From positions 1 through 64,000 of the forward strand of contig JAJZBK010000009.1 of NCBI GenBank assembly GCA_021798955.1: a stretch of 64,000 nucleotides of DNA. The letters run 5' to 3'. This stretch comes from Actinomycetes bacterium (GTDB lineage Bacteria; Actinomycetota; Acidimicrobiia; Acidimicrobiales; RAAP-2). Both the position numbers and the translations under genes were made by a program. How positions within the stretch are numbered: position 1 is the first letter of the stretch; each line of letters starts with the position of its first letter. Below, in pieces: positions 16,908 to 24,537 of this stretch. A model generated the notes under the pieces. That model ran no database searches and had not been told where the DNA came from. It saw only the letters and a program-made list of their open reading frames with translations.

Positions 16908-17693
16908 ATGTTCGACGGGCGTTGGCGCACCACGGTCGACCGGGCGACACGGCCGGCCGGCCAACGGTTGCAGCAGTGGGGGGTCTCCGCCGACGTCCTC
17001 ACGGCCACGGGGCTCGTCTCGGCCACGGCTACGGCTGTCGCCATCGGGACGGGGCACTTCGTCATCGCCATCGTTCTCCTCGTTGTCACGGGCCTGCACG
17101 ACCTCCTCGATGGTCCGGTAGCCAAGGCCTCGGGCACGGCCTCGGTACGGGGAGCGTTCTTCGACTCGGTGACCGATCGTGTCGCCGATGCACTGCTGTT
17201 GGGCGGGGTGGCCTGGTACCTCGAGGGGCACGACCCTGGGCACCTGGTGCTCCTTCCCTTTGCCGTCCTGGCGGTCGCGACCCTGGTCTCCTACGTGCGG
17301 GCAAAGGCCGAGTCGTTGGGCTTGTCCGCCAAGGGCGGGTTGATGGAGCGAGCCGAGCGGATGATCCTGCTCGGCATCGGGCTGTTGTCGTCGGTCCTGC
17401 TGGTCCCGGTCCTGTGGACCATGCTCGCCCTGACGGCAGCAACGGCAGCGGGGCGGTTTGCGAAGGTGTGGCGTGCGGCCGAGGCGCCGGTGCAGACCCG
17501 ACGGGCTCGTGTCCACGTGGCCCGCACGCGCGCCACGGTCCGGCGGCGGCGGCGGCAAGCTTCGGGTCGGGCGTCCTCTCGGTGGCGGCTGCGACGTCAC
17601 AGCGGGACGTCAGCCCGTACGGCACGTACCTGGCGGTCCGGGTCGGCGCGATCGAGCTTGCGGTCCCGGGCAGTGGCGCGTCGGAGCGGATAG
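16908..17693 (+). CDS. pgsA: CDP-alcohol phosphatidyltransferase, probable phosphatidylinositol-phosphate synthase
   Basis: A 261-residue integral membrane enzyme that makes the phosphatidylinositol precursor of PIMs from CDP-diacylglycerol and inositol phosphate. The CDP-OH motif is Asp65, Asp68, Gly69, Ala72, then Gly82, Asp86 and Asp90; the usual Arg after Ala72 is Lys73. Hydrophobic segments near 33-62, 93-128 and 148-185 fit the six-helix fold. The synthase domain ends around residue 195; the last 65 residues are Arg/Ser-rich with an RRRRR run and have no counterpart in the roughly 217-residue mycobacterial enzyme. Context (HIT before, patA and pimA after) decides the PI-phosphate assignment over PG-phosphate. 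Confidence 0.85.
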   Translation: MFDGRWRTTVDRATRPAGQRLQQWGVSADVLTATGLVSATATAVAIGTGHFVIAIVLLVVTGLHDLLDGPVAKASGTASVRGAFFDSVTDRVADALLLGGVAWYLEGHDPGHLVLLPFAVLAVATLVSYVRAKAESLGLSAKGGLMERAERMILLGIGLLSSVLLVPVLWTMLALTAATAAGRFAKVWRAAEAPVQTRRARVHVARTRATVRRRRRQASGRASSRWRLRRHSGTSARTARTWRSGSARSSLRSRAVARRSG

Positions 17694-17751
17694 GTTGGCA
17701 TCGCGGCGCCGCTCGAAGCAGCGTCGTCATGACAGGTTTGGGTGGAGGGCC

Positions 17752-17850
17752 CAGGATCGTCATCAGACGCACTGACGCTGCGCCCAAGGCGCAGGATCGT
17801 CACTGAACGCGCCACGAGGTGAGTGGCTGGCTCAGGATCGCCCCTGAGCG
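17752..17850. repeat. three CAGGATCG elements about 40 bp apart upstream of patA
   Basis: CAGGATCG begins at 17752, 17792 and 17833, each followed by a variant of TCA..CTGA.CG. The third forms a perfect dyad CTCAGG-6-CCTGAG (17831-17848). Spacing of 40 and 41 bases is about four helical turns. They fill most of the 209-base gap between pgsA and patA. They may be regulator sites or decayed duplications. Confidence 0.5.
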
Positions 17851-17902
17851 TGCCGATACCTCGAGTGGACGACCGAGGCGGACGGACAGGAGCGGAGGGG
17901 CA

Positions 17903-18835
17903 GTGGCACGAGGAGGTGGGCTGGCGTTTCACACCTACCGGACGCTGGGCGGCGCGCTCGCCGTCCTGCCCGAGCCGGTGGCGCTCGGGGTCGGTCGTGC
18001 GGTTGGCGGCGTGTTGGCTCGCCTACAGCACGACCAACGGGCGGTGGTGGCCCGGAACTTGCGACGCGTGCTCGGGCCCGACCTCGAGGAGAGCGAGATG
18101 GACCGCTGGGTGCGCCGGGCCTTCGACGCGTATGCCCGCTACTGGGTCGAGGGCGCACGGCTCTCCTCGGCCACCCGGAGCCAGGTCGAACAGCGCTTCG
18201 TGGTCGTCGAGGACGGGTGGCGGCACATCGTTGCCGGCATGGCCTCGGGCACGGGCGTGGTGATGGCCCTCCCGCACGTAGGGAGCTGGGAGTTCGGTGG
18301 GGCCTTCCTGGCCGCAGCCGGGTACCCGATGACTGCGGTCGCCGAGCGCCTCGAGCCCGAGGCGCTCTTCGACTACTTCGTGGCCGAGCGTGCCTCGATG
18401 GGGCTGACCATCGTCCCCCTCGACAACAGCGCAGGGAGCGTGCTTCTTCGCACCCTGAACGCAGGCGGGCTGATCGGTCTCCTCTGCGAGCGCGACCTGA
18501 CGGGTACCGGGGTCGAGGTCGAGTTCTTCGGCGAGCGCACGACGATGCCGGCGGGACCAGCGGCCCTGGCGCTGCGCACGGGGGCGACGCTGCTCACGGC
18601 GGCGGTCTACAGCGGGCCTGGTCGCGATCACCACGCCGTCGTCGAGGAGCCGCTCGACCTGACGCGGACGGGCTCGTTGCGCACCGACGTCCAACGGCTG
18701 ACCCAGGCCATTGCCACCCGGCTCGAGGGGCTCATCAGCAGAGCTCCCGAGCAGTGGCACGCGTTCCAACCGGTGTGGCCGTCGGACCGTCGGGAGGGTA
18801 GGCGTGGCGGGCTGGCCGTGGCGGTGGCCTCGTGA
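17903..18835 (+). CDS. patA: phosphatidylinositol mannoside acyltransferase
   Basis: A 310-residue member of the LpxL/HtrB-like lysophospholipid acyltransferase family. In mycobacteria PatA adds an acyl chain to the first mannose of PIMs on the inner leaflet. The catalytic HX4E is His125 and Glu130 in LPHVGSWEFGG, numbered almost as in M. smegmatis PatA (His126). LLCERDLTGTG and the MPAGPAALALRTGA segment are typical. The GTG at 17903 gives the family length and has GGAGGGG just upstream; an in-frame GTG at 17819 would add 28 unconserved residues and run through the CAGGATCG elements. Its stop overlaps the GGDEF gene by GTGA. Confidence 0.88.
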   Translation: MARGGGLAFHTYRTLGGALAVLPEPVALGVGRAVGGVLARLQHDQRAVVARNLRRVLGPDLEESEMDRWVRRAFDAYARYWVEGARLSSATRSQVEQRFVVVEDGWRHIVAGMASGTGVVMALPHVGSWEFGGAFLAAAGYPMTAVAERLEPEALFDYFVAERASMGLTIVPLDNSAGSVLLRTLNAGGLIGLLCERDLTGTGVEVEFFGERTTMPAGPAALALRTGATLLTAAVYSGPGRDHHAVVEEPLDLTRTGSLRTDVQRLTQAIATRLEGLISRAPEQWHAFQPVWPSDRREGRRGGLAVAVAS

Positions 18836-20817
18836 CCGGTGAGCTCCAGCTCGGTGCCACCGAGGCGGCGCTCGGTGTGCCTGCCGTTGGTGCTCTGGCC
18901 CCGTCGTCGGGTCCAGGACAACCCGGGACAGATGAGGGGGAAGCAGTCGAGCCGGGTATCCCCACCGGTGCCACCGCCAGCCTCACCACCAGCCCCAATG
19001 CCAGTACCAGTACCCCGTCAGCCACGACCGACGGCGTGCGTCCAAGTGAGGCGGAACAGGATCAGCCCGACGCCGCCACGTCGAGTGAGGCAGCGGGGGC
19101 GGTGCGGTTGCGCCTCCGGGCGCTCATCGGGCACGAGTTCGACGTCGTGGTGGTGACGGATGCCTCGGGTTGGGTCGGCTTCGTCAGCGCCTCGGCCCGT
19201 CGGGTGCTCGGCATCGAGCCGGAGGAAGCCGTCGGGAAGTCGATCTTCGACTGCCTCGACGTGGCGACCATGCCTGCGTTCCGGGCGGTCTTCGACGACC
19301 TCGTGGCCCGCCGCCGGTTGATCGCGTCGCTCGAGCTGCAGGCGCAGCGGAGCGACGGCCGGCTGGTCGTCGTCGAGGTGGTGGCGGCGAACCACCTCGA
19401 GGACCCCATCCACGGGATGGTGCTCAGCCTCCGAGACGTCACCGAGCAGCGTCGGCGGGAGGCGCGCGCCGACGACGTCGATCGGCGCCACGCCGCCATC
19501 GTCGACTCGTTGGCCGACGGCGTGATGATGGTCGACGCTGCCGGCGCGATCGTGCGGGTCAACGACGCGCTCGAGCGCCTCTCGGGGATCCCGTCCTCGT
19601 GGTTGATGGGCAAGCGGCTCCCTGACGTCCTGGCGCACATCGTCCGGTCGGGCACCAAGCTCGTCGACGCCGACGGTCGTCCCGTGCCTGACGAGGACAA
19701 CCCCGTGGTGCGGAGCCTCGCCCAGGGCCGCACATCGGCCGGGGTCGTCATGGGGGTCATCCGGGAGGGCCTGCCGACGCTGTGGGTCCGGGTCAACGCC
19801 CGGGCCATGGTCGACGCCGACGGCACGGTGGCCGGAGCGGTTGCCACCTTCAGCGACGTCACCGAGCAGCGTCGTGTCGCCCACGAGCGCGGCGACGAGC
19901 AGCGGTTCCTCGAGGCCCTGCTCGACACGTTGGAGGAAGGCATCGTGGCCTGCGACACCGACGGGCGGATGACGGTGTTCAACCCGGCCGCAAAACGCCT
20001 GCATGGGCTCGACGCCCGGTCGGACCCCATCGGCAAGATCCCCTCCGGACGAGGACTGCTGCGTGTCGACGGCGAGCCGATGCAGGCGCACGAGAACCCG
20101 CTGGTGCGCGCCCTGTCCGGCGAACGGGTCCGTGAGGCCGAGATGGTCATGGTGACCCGCTCCGGCGCGCGCCGGGTGGTCAGCGTGAACGGGCAGCGGC
20201 TGGTGGGCGAACGTGGAGACACGCTCGGGGCGGTGGTGGCCATCCACGACGTCACCGAGCGCAAGCGGAACGAGGCGCGCCTGGCAGAGCTCGCCCTGCA
20301 CGACCCGCTCACCGGGCTGGCCAACCGGACTCTGCTCACCCAACGTCTCCGGAGCGCGATCGACCGGCACGCCGAGGGCGCCTTGCACCGCCGGAACGCC
20401 ACCGAGGCTGCCGGTGGGTCCGTCGCCATCTTCCTTCTCGACCTGGACGACTTCAAGGAGATCAACGACCACCTGGGCCACGATGTCGGGGACGAGGTGC
20501 TGGTGGCCGCTGCCCGCCGTCTGTCGGGCATCGTGCGGTCCGAGGACACGGTCGCTCGCCTGGGGGGGGACGAGTTCGTCGTGGTCTGCGAAGTGACAGG
20601 CGGGAAGGCCGGGTTAGCGGCCATGAGCGACCGCATCACGGCCACCTTGAGCGCACCCTACGAGGTGGGCGGCGAAGTGGTCACCGCAGCGGCGTCGGTC
20701 GGGGGGGTGCTGCTCGACGAGGAGAACGCCGACCCGTCGGTGCTGCTCAGTCGAGCCGACGACGCCATGTACGCGGTGAAGTGGAGCCGCCGCAGCCAGC
20801 GCCAGTCGCCCCGGTAG
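18832..20817 (+). CDS. triple-PAS diguanylate cyclase (GGDEF)
   Basis: A 661-residue predicted cytoplasmic enzyme making cyclic di-GMP from two GTP. An unstructured Thr/Ser/Pro-rich lead (1-90) precedes three PAS domains (about 95-215, 220-345 and 355-480), each closing with a DVTEQRR or DVTERKR block. The GGDEF domain (about 485-655) opens with LHDPLTGLANRTLL; the active-site loop GGDEF is intact at 578-582, and the inhibitory I-site RSED is at 569-572, five residues before it. So it should be active and product-inhibited. No transmembrane segment or EAL domain is visible. It starts inside the patA stop (GTGA) and ends 14 bases before pimA, so it is embedded in the PIM operon. The PAS ligands are unknown. 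Confidence 0.92.
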   Translation: MTGELQLGATEAALGVPAVGALAPSSGPGQPGTDEGEAVEPGIPTGATASLTTSPNASTSTPSATTDGVRPSEAEQDQPDAATSSEAAGAVRLRLRALIGHEFDVVVVTDASGWVGFVSASARRVLGIEPEEAVGKSIFDCLDVATMPAFRAVFDDLVARRRLIASLELQAQRSDGRLVVVEVVAANHLEDPIHGMVLSLRDVTEQRRREARADDVDRRHAAIVDSLADGVMMVDAAGAIVRVNDALERLSGIPSSWLMGKRLPDVLAHIVRSGTKLVDADGRPVPDEDNPVVRSLAQGRTSAGVVMGVIREGLPTLWVRVNARAMVDADGTVAGAVATFSDVTEQRRVAHERGDEQRFLEALLDTLEEGIVACDTDGRMTVFNPAAKRLHGLDARSDPIGKIPSGRGLLRVDGEPMQAHENPLVRALSGERVREAEMVMVTRSGARRVVSVNGQRLVGERGDTLGAVVAIHDVTERKRNEARLAELALHDPLTGLANRTLLTQRLRSAIDRHAEGALHRRNATEAAGGSVAIFLLDLDDFKEINDHLGHDVGDEVLVAAARRLSGIVRSEDTVARLGGDEFVVVCEVTGGKAGLAAMSDRITATLSAPYEVGGEVVTAAASVGGVLLDEENADPSVLLSRADDAMYAVKWSRRSQRQSPR

Positions 20818-20820
20818 CCT
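20815..20820 (+). promoter_or_regulatory. possible pimA -10 box overlapping the GGDEF stop codon
   Basis: TAGCCT begins with the TAG stop of the cyclase gene and lies 11 bases before the GTG of pimA. Transcription from here would give a leader of about 5 bases. The same hexamer precedes pgsA and rodA. Confidence 0.35.
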
Positions 20821-20831
20821 GGTACCAGGTC

Positions 20832-21935
20832 GTGGTGAACGCCTCGCTCGAGGTTGCCCTGGTGTGCCCGTACAGCCTGTCCGTCCCAGGTGGGGTGCAG
20901 GGGCAGGTGGTCGGTCTGGCCGCTGCCCTCGAGCGCCGGGGGCATCGGCCAGTGGTGTTCGCCCCGGTGGACGGCATCGTGCCAGAGGGCGTACCGGTGA
21001 CGCCGACCGGGCCGTCGGTCGCGGTGCCGGGCAACGGCTCGAGGGCGCCGATCGCCCGCTCGCTTGCCAGCGTGGTAGCGAGCGCCAGGAGGGTGAGGAC
21101 GGGCGGCTTCGACGTGGTGCACGTCCACGAACCGCTCGTCCCCGGGCTGCCCTGGGCGTTGCTCGTCGGCCGGCGGGTACCTCCCGGCGTCGCCACCTTC
21201 CACCGCAGCGGGGTCAGCGCCGGCTACCGCGTCCTCCGTCCCCTGGGCGGTCGGGTGACGGCCCGCTACGGCGTGCGGGTGGCGGTGTCCGAAGCGGCGC
21301 GTGCCACGGCAGCGGCGGTGGTGCCGGGTCCGCTGCAGCTGCTCTACAACGGCGTGGACATCGACGTGGGCGGCGTCGAGCCATGGCCTACGATCGGTCC
21401 TACCATCCTCTTCCTCGGCCGGCACGAACCGCGCAAAGGCCTGGCCGTGCTCCTCGCCGCCCACGACCGCCTCGCCGTGCCGCGCCCGGTGCTGTGGATC
21501 GCCGGTACCGGTCCCGAGACGGCGTTGCTCCGGCAGCGCTTCCCGGCAACGACCGAACGATGCTGGCTCGGTGTCATCGACGAGAGCGAGAAGCGTCGTC
21601 GCCTGGCGGGTGCCCATGTGCTGGCGGCGCCGTCGCTCGGGGGGGAGTCGTTCGGGATCGTCCTGCTCGAGGCCATGGCGCAGGGCACCGTGGTCGTGGC
21701 GAGCGACATCGACGGCTACCGCCAGGCTGCCTCGGGAGCGGCGCGGTTGGTCCCGCCGGGCGACGTCACGGCGCTCGCCGCCGCCTTGGCCGAGGTCTGC
21801 GCGAGCACGTCGAGCGAGACGGTCGAACGACTGGTTGCCCGGGGTCGGGAACGGGCCGAGGCGTGCTCGATGACCCGGCTCGCCGAGCGGTACGAGGAGG
21901 CCTATCTCGCCACGCTGGACGCGGAGCGCCGGTGA
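20832..21935 (+). CDS. pimA: phosphatidyl-myo-inositol mannosyltransferase
   Basis: A 367-residue GT4 enzyme that transfers mannose from GDP-mannose to phosphatidylinositol, the first committed PIM step, at the inner membrane face. It opens VALVCPYSLSVPGGVQGQV, the PimA acceptor loop, and has VVHVHEPLVPGLPWA, LYNGVDID, LGRHEPRKGL and GGESFGIVLLEAMAQGTVVVASD, all close to mycobacterial PimA. Two adjacent GTG codons (20832, 20835) are the likely start; an in-frame GTG at 20781 lies inside the cyclase gene and would add residues with no counterpart. The gene order pgsA-patA-pimA matches Mycobacterium except for the inserted cyclase. It is followed by an M48-like gene 57 bases later. Confidence 0.9.
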   Translation: MVNASLEVALVCPYSLSVPGGVQGQVVGLAAALERRGHRPVVFAPVDGIVPEGVPVTPTGPSVAVPGNGSRAPIARSLASVVASARRVRTGGFDVVHVHEPLVPGLPWALLVGRRVPPGVATFHRSGVSAGYRVLRPLGGRVTARYGVRVAVSEAARATAAAVVPGPLQLLYNGVDIDVGGVEPWPTIGPTILFLGRHEPRKGLAVLLAAHDRLAVPRPVLWIAGTGPETALLRQRFPATTERCWLGVIDESEKRRRLAGAHVLAAPSLGGESFGIVLLEAMAQGTVVVASDIDGYRQAASGAARLVPPGDVTALAAALAEVCASTSSETVERLVARGRERAEACSMTRLAERYEEAYLATLDAERR

Positions 21936-21992
21936 CCACCCGTACACTCTGGTGATGCACTGCTCGAGCGGCCAGGTGGGGGAGGATGGCGA

Positions 21993-23063
21993 GTGAGCGG
22001 GTCCCGTGGCTCGTCGCGACGGTCCGGTTCCGGCGGTCCGGCACGCCGGCCGTCACCACCATCGTCCGGGCACCGGCGGGCGGGCTCCGGTAGACAAGCG
22101 GCATCGTCCCACCGTGCCGACCAGCGTTCGGGGCACCGAGGACGCCCGGACACCCACCGCACCCGCGCGACGACAGGGGTGCCGAACCGCACGTCCGTGC
22201 CCGTCCCGCCCGAGGTCCTCGCCGGGAGGTCGAGCGAGGCGGCCGAGGAGGCCGAGACGGTAGCGACGAACGAGCGGCGCGCCCTGTGGCTGGTGGCCTC
22301 TCGGGTGACGGTGGTCGCGCTCCTGGCTGGTGTGGTTGGAGGCGCGGTCGCGGGGTTGGTGGGCGGAGGTGGAGCTGCCGTCGCTGCCGGGCTCGCGGTC
22401 GTGGTCGTGGTCGGCCTCGTCGGTGTCGGGCTGCTCCGCTGGGCAGGTTCCGGAGCTGTCGTCCGGTCGCTCGGGGCACGCCCGGCCGGACCCGAGGAGC
22501 TCCCGAGGCTGCGAAACCTTGCTGAAGGCCTGTGCGCCACCATCGGCGTAGCGTCTCCCGACATCATGGTGGTCGACCACCCAGGGGCCAACGCGCTGGC
22601 GCTGGCTCGGCCGCGAAGGCCGTCGGTGCTCGTGGTCACCGCCGGGCTGGAGTCGTCCCTTTCTGTCGTCGAACTGGAAGGGGTGCTGGCCCACGAGCTG
22701 GTGCGCGTCAAGCTCCACGAGACTGAGCTCGCTGCTGCAGCGCTCGCCGTGACGGCACCGCTGGCCGCCGTGGGCGGTCGAGGCGCCGATCGGGTCCGGT
22801 CCCTGCTCGGTCCGTCGCGGGCGTTCCGCGCCGATCAGCGGGCGGCTGCCGTCGTCCGCTACCCCCCCGGCCTGGCGGCCGCCCTCGAGCGCCTGCTCGT
22901 CGTGGCGTCCTCGACCAGCCCGGCACCTGCTCCGTGGGAGCGAGGACCGATCGCCCGGAGCACGCGTCCGTTGTGGGTGGACCCGGTGGGAGCAGACGAC
23001 GTTCCCCGAGAGGGCAACCTCGACCACACCGCCGTTAGGGCCGCCACCCTCGCCCTCGAGTAA
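21993..23063 (+). CDS. M48-like membrane protein with degenerate zinc site (pseudo-protease)
   Basis: A 356-residue HtpX/M48-related protein. The first 95 residues are Arg/Ser/Gly-rich and cytosolic, followed by two membrane segments (about 100-122 and 126-149). The M48 core is recognisable: LPRLRNLAEGLC, DIMVVDHPGANALAL, VTAGLESSL and ELEGVLAHE. The zinc motif HEXXH reads HELVR at 234-238, so the second His is Arg; the third ligand, normally Glu in an EAD-type block, reads FRAD near 278-281. It should not bind catalytic zinc and may work as a scaffold or lipid-linked regulator. GGAGG 7 bases before the GTG at 21993 fixes the start. It directly follows pimA on the same strand. Confidence 0.75.
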   Translation: MSGSRGSSRRSGSGGPARRPSPPSSGHRRAGSGRQAASSHRADQRSGHRGRPDTHRTRATTGVPNRTSVPVPPEVLAGRSSEAAEEAETVATNERRALWLVASRVTVVALLAGVVGGAVAGLVGGGGAAVAAGLAVVVVVGLVGVGLLRWAGSGAVVRSLGARPAGPEELPRLRNLAEGLCATIGVASPDIMVVDHPGANALALARPRRPSVLVVTAGLESSLSVVELEGVLAHELVRVKLHETELAAAALAVTAPLAAVGGRGADRVRSLLGPSRAFRADQRAAAVVRYPPGLAAALERLLVVASSTSPAPAPWERGPIARSTRPLWVDPVGADDVPREGNLDHTAVRAATLALE

Positions 23064-23094
23064 GGGTCCGGCGATCCGGCCGTCGCCTCGCCGG

Positions 23095-23655
23095 CTAGGC
23101 GGGGGCGTCGGGCGAGCCAGTGTGGACGTGGTCGCGCAGGCGACGCAGGAGCGCGGTGAGCGTCCGCTCCTCCTCGGCAGTGAACAGTCCGGTGAACACG
23201 TCGTCGAGCTGTGCGGCGTGCGAGGGGAGGACCTCGGACATCAGCCGGGCGCCGGTGGGTGTGAGCACGGCAAAGGCCCCCCGGCCGTCCTCGGGGCACG
23301 ACGCCCGCTCGACCAGGCCACGTTGCTCGAGCCGGTCGACGGCCCGGGTGAGCCCACTACGGGTGAGGGAGATCTGGTCGGCCAGCTCGCTCATCCGCAG
23401 GCGTCCTCCCGGCGTTCGCGACAGGCGCACCAACACGTCGAGCGCTTGGTTCGAGGCACCCGACTGGACGGCAAGCCGGTGCTCGACGAGGCGTCGGAGC
23501 CCGCTGGCTGCCTCGAAGAGGAGCCCGGCGGTGGTCATCCGGTCGACGTGCCCGTCGCCGTGCTCGCACCCGTGGTCGGAGCGTGCCGGCTCCTCGGCTC
23601 CCGTGACGGCGGTGCCGGTGGCCGGTCGGTGCACCGTGGTTCCTCCGTCGGCCAT
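23095..23655 (-). CDS. MarR family transcriptional regulator
   Basis: A 186-residue winged-helix repressor-type protein. After about 45 linker residues, the MarR fold runs from LLFEAASGLRRLVEHRLA to the C-terminal LLRRLRDHV. The recognition region is LRMSELADQISLTRSGLTRAVDRLEQRGLVER, quoted here only as a landmark for its helix-turn-helix. The wing region contains DGRGAFAVLTPTG. MarR proteins bind palindromes as dimers and respond to phenolics, oxidants or metals. The ATG at 23655 is preceded by TACACT exactly 6 bases upstream (leaderless). It is transcribed divergently from yceI, and two identical palindromes lie between them, so auto-regulation and control of yceI are likely. Confidence 0.88.
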   Translation of the reverse strand: MADGGTTVHRPATGTAVTGAEEPARSDHGCEHGDGHVDRMTTAGLLFEAASGLRRLVEHRLAVQSGASNQALDVLVRLSRTPGGRLRMSELADQISLTRSGLTRAVDRLEQRGLVERASCPEDGRGAFAVLTPTGARLMSEVLPSHAAQLDDVFTGLFTAEEERTLTALLRRLRDHVHTGSPDAPA

Positions 23656-23661
23656 GTGCTC

Positions 23662-23728
23662 AGTGTACCGAGAACAGAGGGATAGTTGCATGCGCAATTG
23701 CTCGCCGGTAGAATAGTTGCGAAAGCAA
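23662..23728. promoter_or_regulatory. divergent marR/yceI promoter region with twin TTGC-N4-GCAA operators
   Basis: Two 12-bp palindromes, TTGCATGCGCAA (23686-23697) and TTGCGAAAGCAA (23717-23728), are 31 bases apart centre to centre, about three helical turns. Rightward: -35 TTGCAT (23686-23691), 17-base spacer, -10 TAGAAT (23709-23714) for yceI. Leftward: -10 TACACT (23667-23662) for marR, with TGCAAC 17 bases further upstream as a weak -35. The first palindrome overlaps both -35 elements; the second sits just after the yceI -10. MarR binding would therefore shut both promoters. Confidence 0.7.
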
Positions 23729-23810
23729 GTAGCACTTCCGGCCCGAGCGGTGCCCGGCGGTGTGCCTGCCGGCGCCCCGCCGGGACAGGAGCAGACAAGA
23801 GGAGGATGAG

Positions 23811-24392
23811 ATGGCTGACGGGACAGAAGTCACGAGCAGGGTGGTCGACGGCGTAGAGCTGCCGGCGGTCGGCACGTACGCGCTCGACCAGTCGCACACC
23901 CATGTGGGCTTCTCGGTACGGCACATGGCCGTTTCGAAGGTGCGCGGTCGCTTCACCAGCTTCGAGGGGACGCTGGTCGTCGCCGAGGACCCGACGCAGT
24001 CTTCGGTGCGGGTGACCATCGACGCCAACAGCGTGGACACCCGCGACGAGAGCCGCGACGAGCACTTGCGGACGAACGACTTCTTCGACGTGGCGAACAA
24101 TCCGACCTGGACGTTCCAGAGCACGGCCGTCCGACCGACGGGCAAGGGGCGTTGGGACGTGGAGGGTGAGCTGACCATCCGGGGAGTCACCCGCACGGTC
24201 GTGCTCGACACGACGCTCGAGGGTGTCGTGAAGGACCCCTACGGCAACCACCGGGCCGGGTTCAGCGCCACGACCGAGATCGACCGTGAAGACTTTGGCG
24301 TCTCCTTCGGGGCAGTGATGGAGGCCGGTGGCCTGGTCGTGGCCAAGCGCGTCACGATCGAGATCGAGGCCGAGGCCGTCCTGCAGCAGTGA
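23811..24392 (+). CDS. YceI family lipocalin-like protein
   Basis: A 193-residue YceI protein, an extended beta-barrel that holds an isoprenoid or fatty-acid-like ligand in known structures. It begins TYALDQSHTHVGFSVRHMAVSKVRGRF (first strands; landmarks H and R at the start of the domain), with DANSVDTRDESRDEHLR, FFDVANNPTWTF and GELTIRGVTRTVVL. No signal peptide is present, so it is probably cytoplasmic, unlike E. coli YceI. The ATG at 23811 follows GAGGAGGA by about 4 bases. It is divergent from the MarR gene and under the twin palindromes. A stress- or solvent-responsive MarR/YceI unit is plausible; the inducer is unknown. Confidence 0.9.
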   Translation: MADGTEVTSRVVDGVELPAVGTYALDQSHTHVGFSVRHMAVSKVRGRFTSFEGTLVVAEDPTQSSVRVTIDANSVDTRDESRDEHLRTNDFFDVANNPTWTFQSTAVRPTGKGRWDVEGELTIRGVTRTVVLDTTLEGVVKDPYGNHRAGFSATTEIDREDFGVSFGAVMEAGGLVVAKRVTIEIEAEAVLQQ

Positions 24393-24525
24393 CGTGCGGC
24401 TCGTGGTTCCCCCGGCTCGGGCCCTGCCACCGGTGGCCGTGGTCCGGTCGGGGGCGCCCCGGGCTGTCGGCGGCCCGGCGCGAGCTGGCTCTCCCTGGCC
24501 GGTCGAAGACCACCTGGTGCGACAG

Positions 24526-24531
24526 TAAGCT
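24526..24531 (+). promoter_or_regulatory. leaderless promoter -10 box of pdxS
   Basis: TAAGCT ends 6 bases before the ATG at 24538 and no Shine-Dalgarno is present. The 145-base gap before it otherwise holds only GC-rich sequence with a GCCACCGGTGGC palindrome at 24426-24437. Confidence 0.6.
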
Positions 24532-24537
24532 TCGGCC

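Noticed and set aside
17597-17932. Possible minus-strand gene or pgsA frameshift in the pgsA-patA gap
   Set aside because: None of the frames shows a domain, ribosome site or conserved start; the tail of pgsA is more simply an Arg-rich extension.
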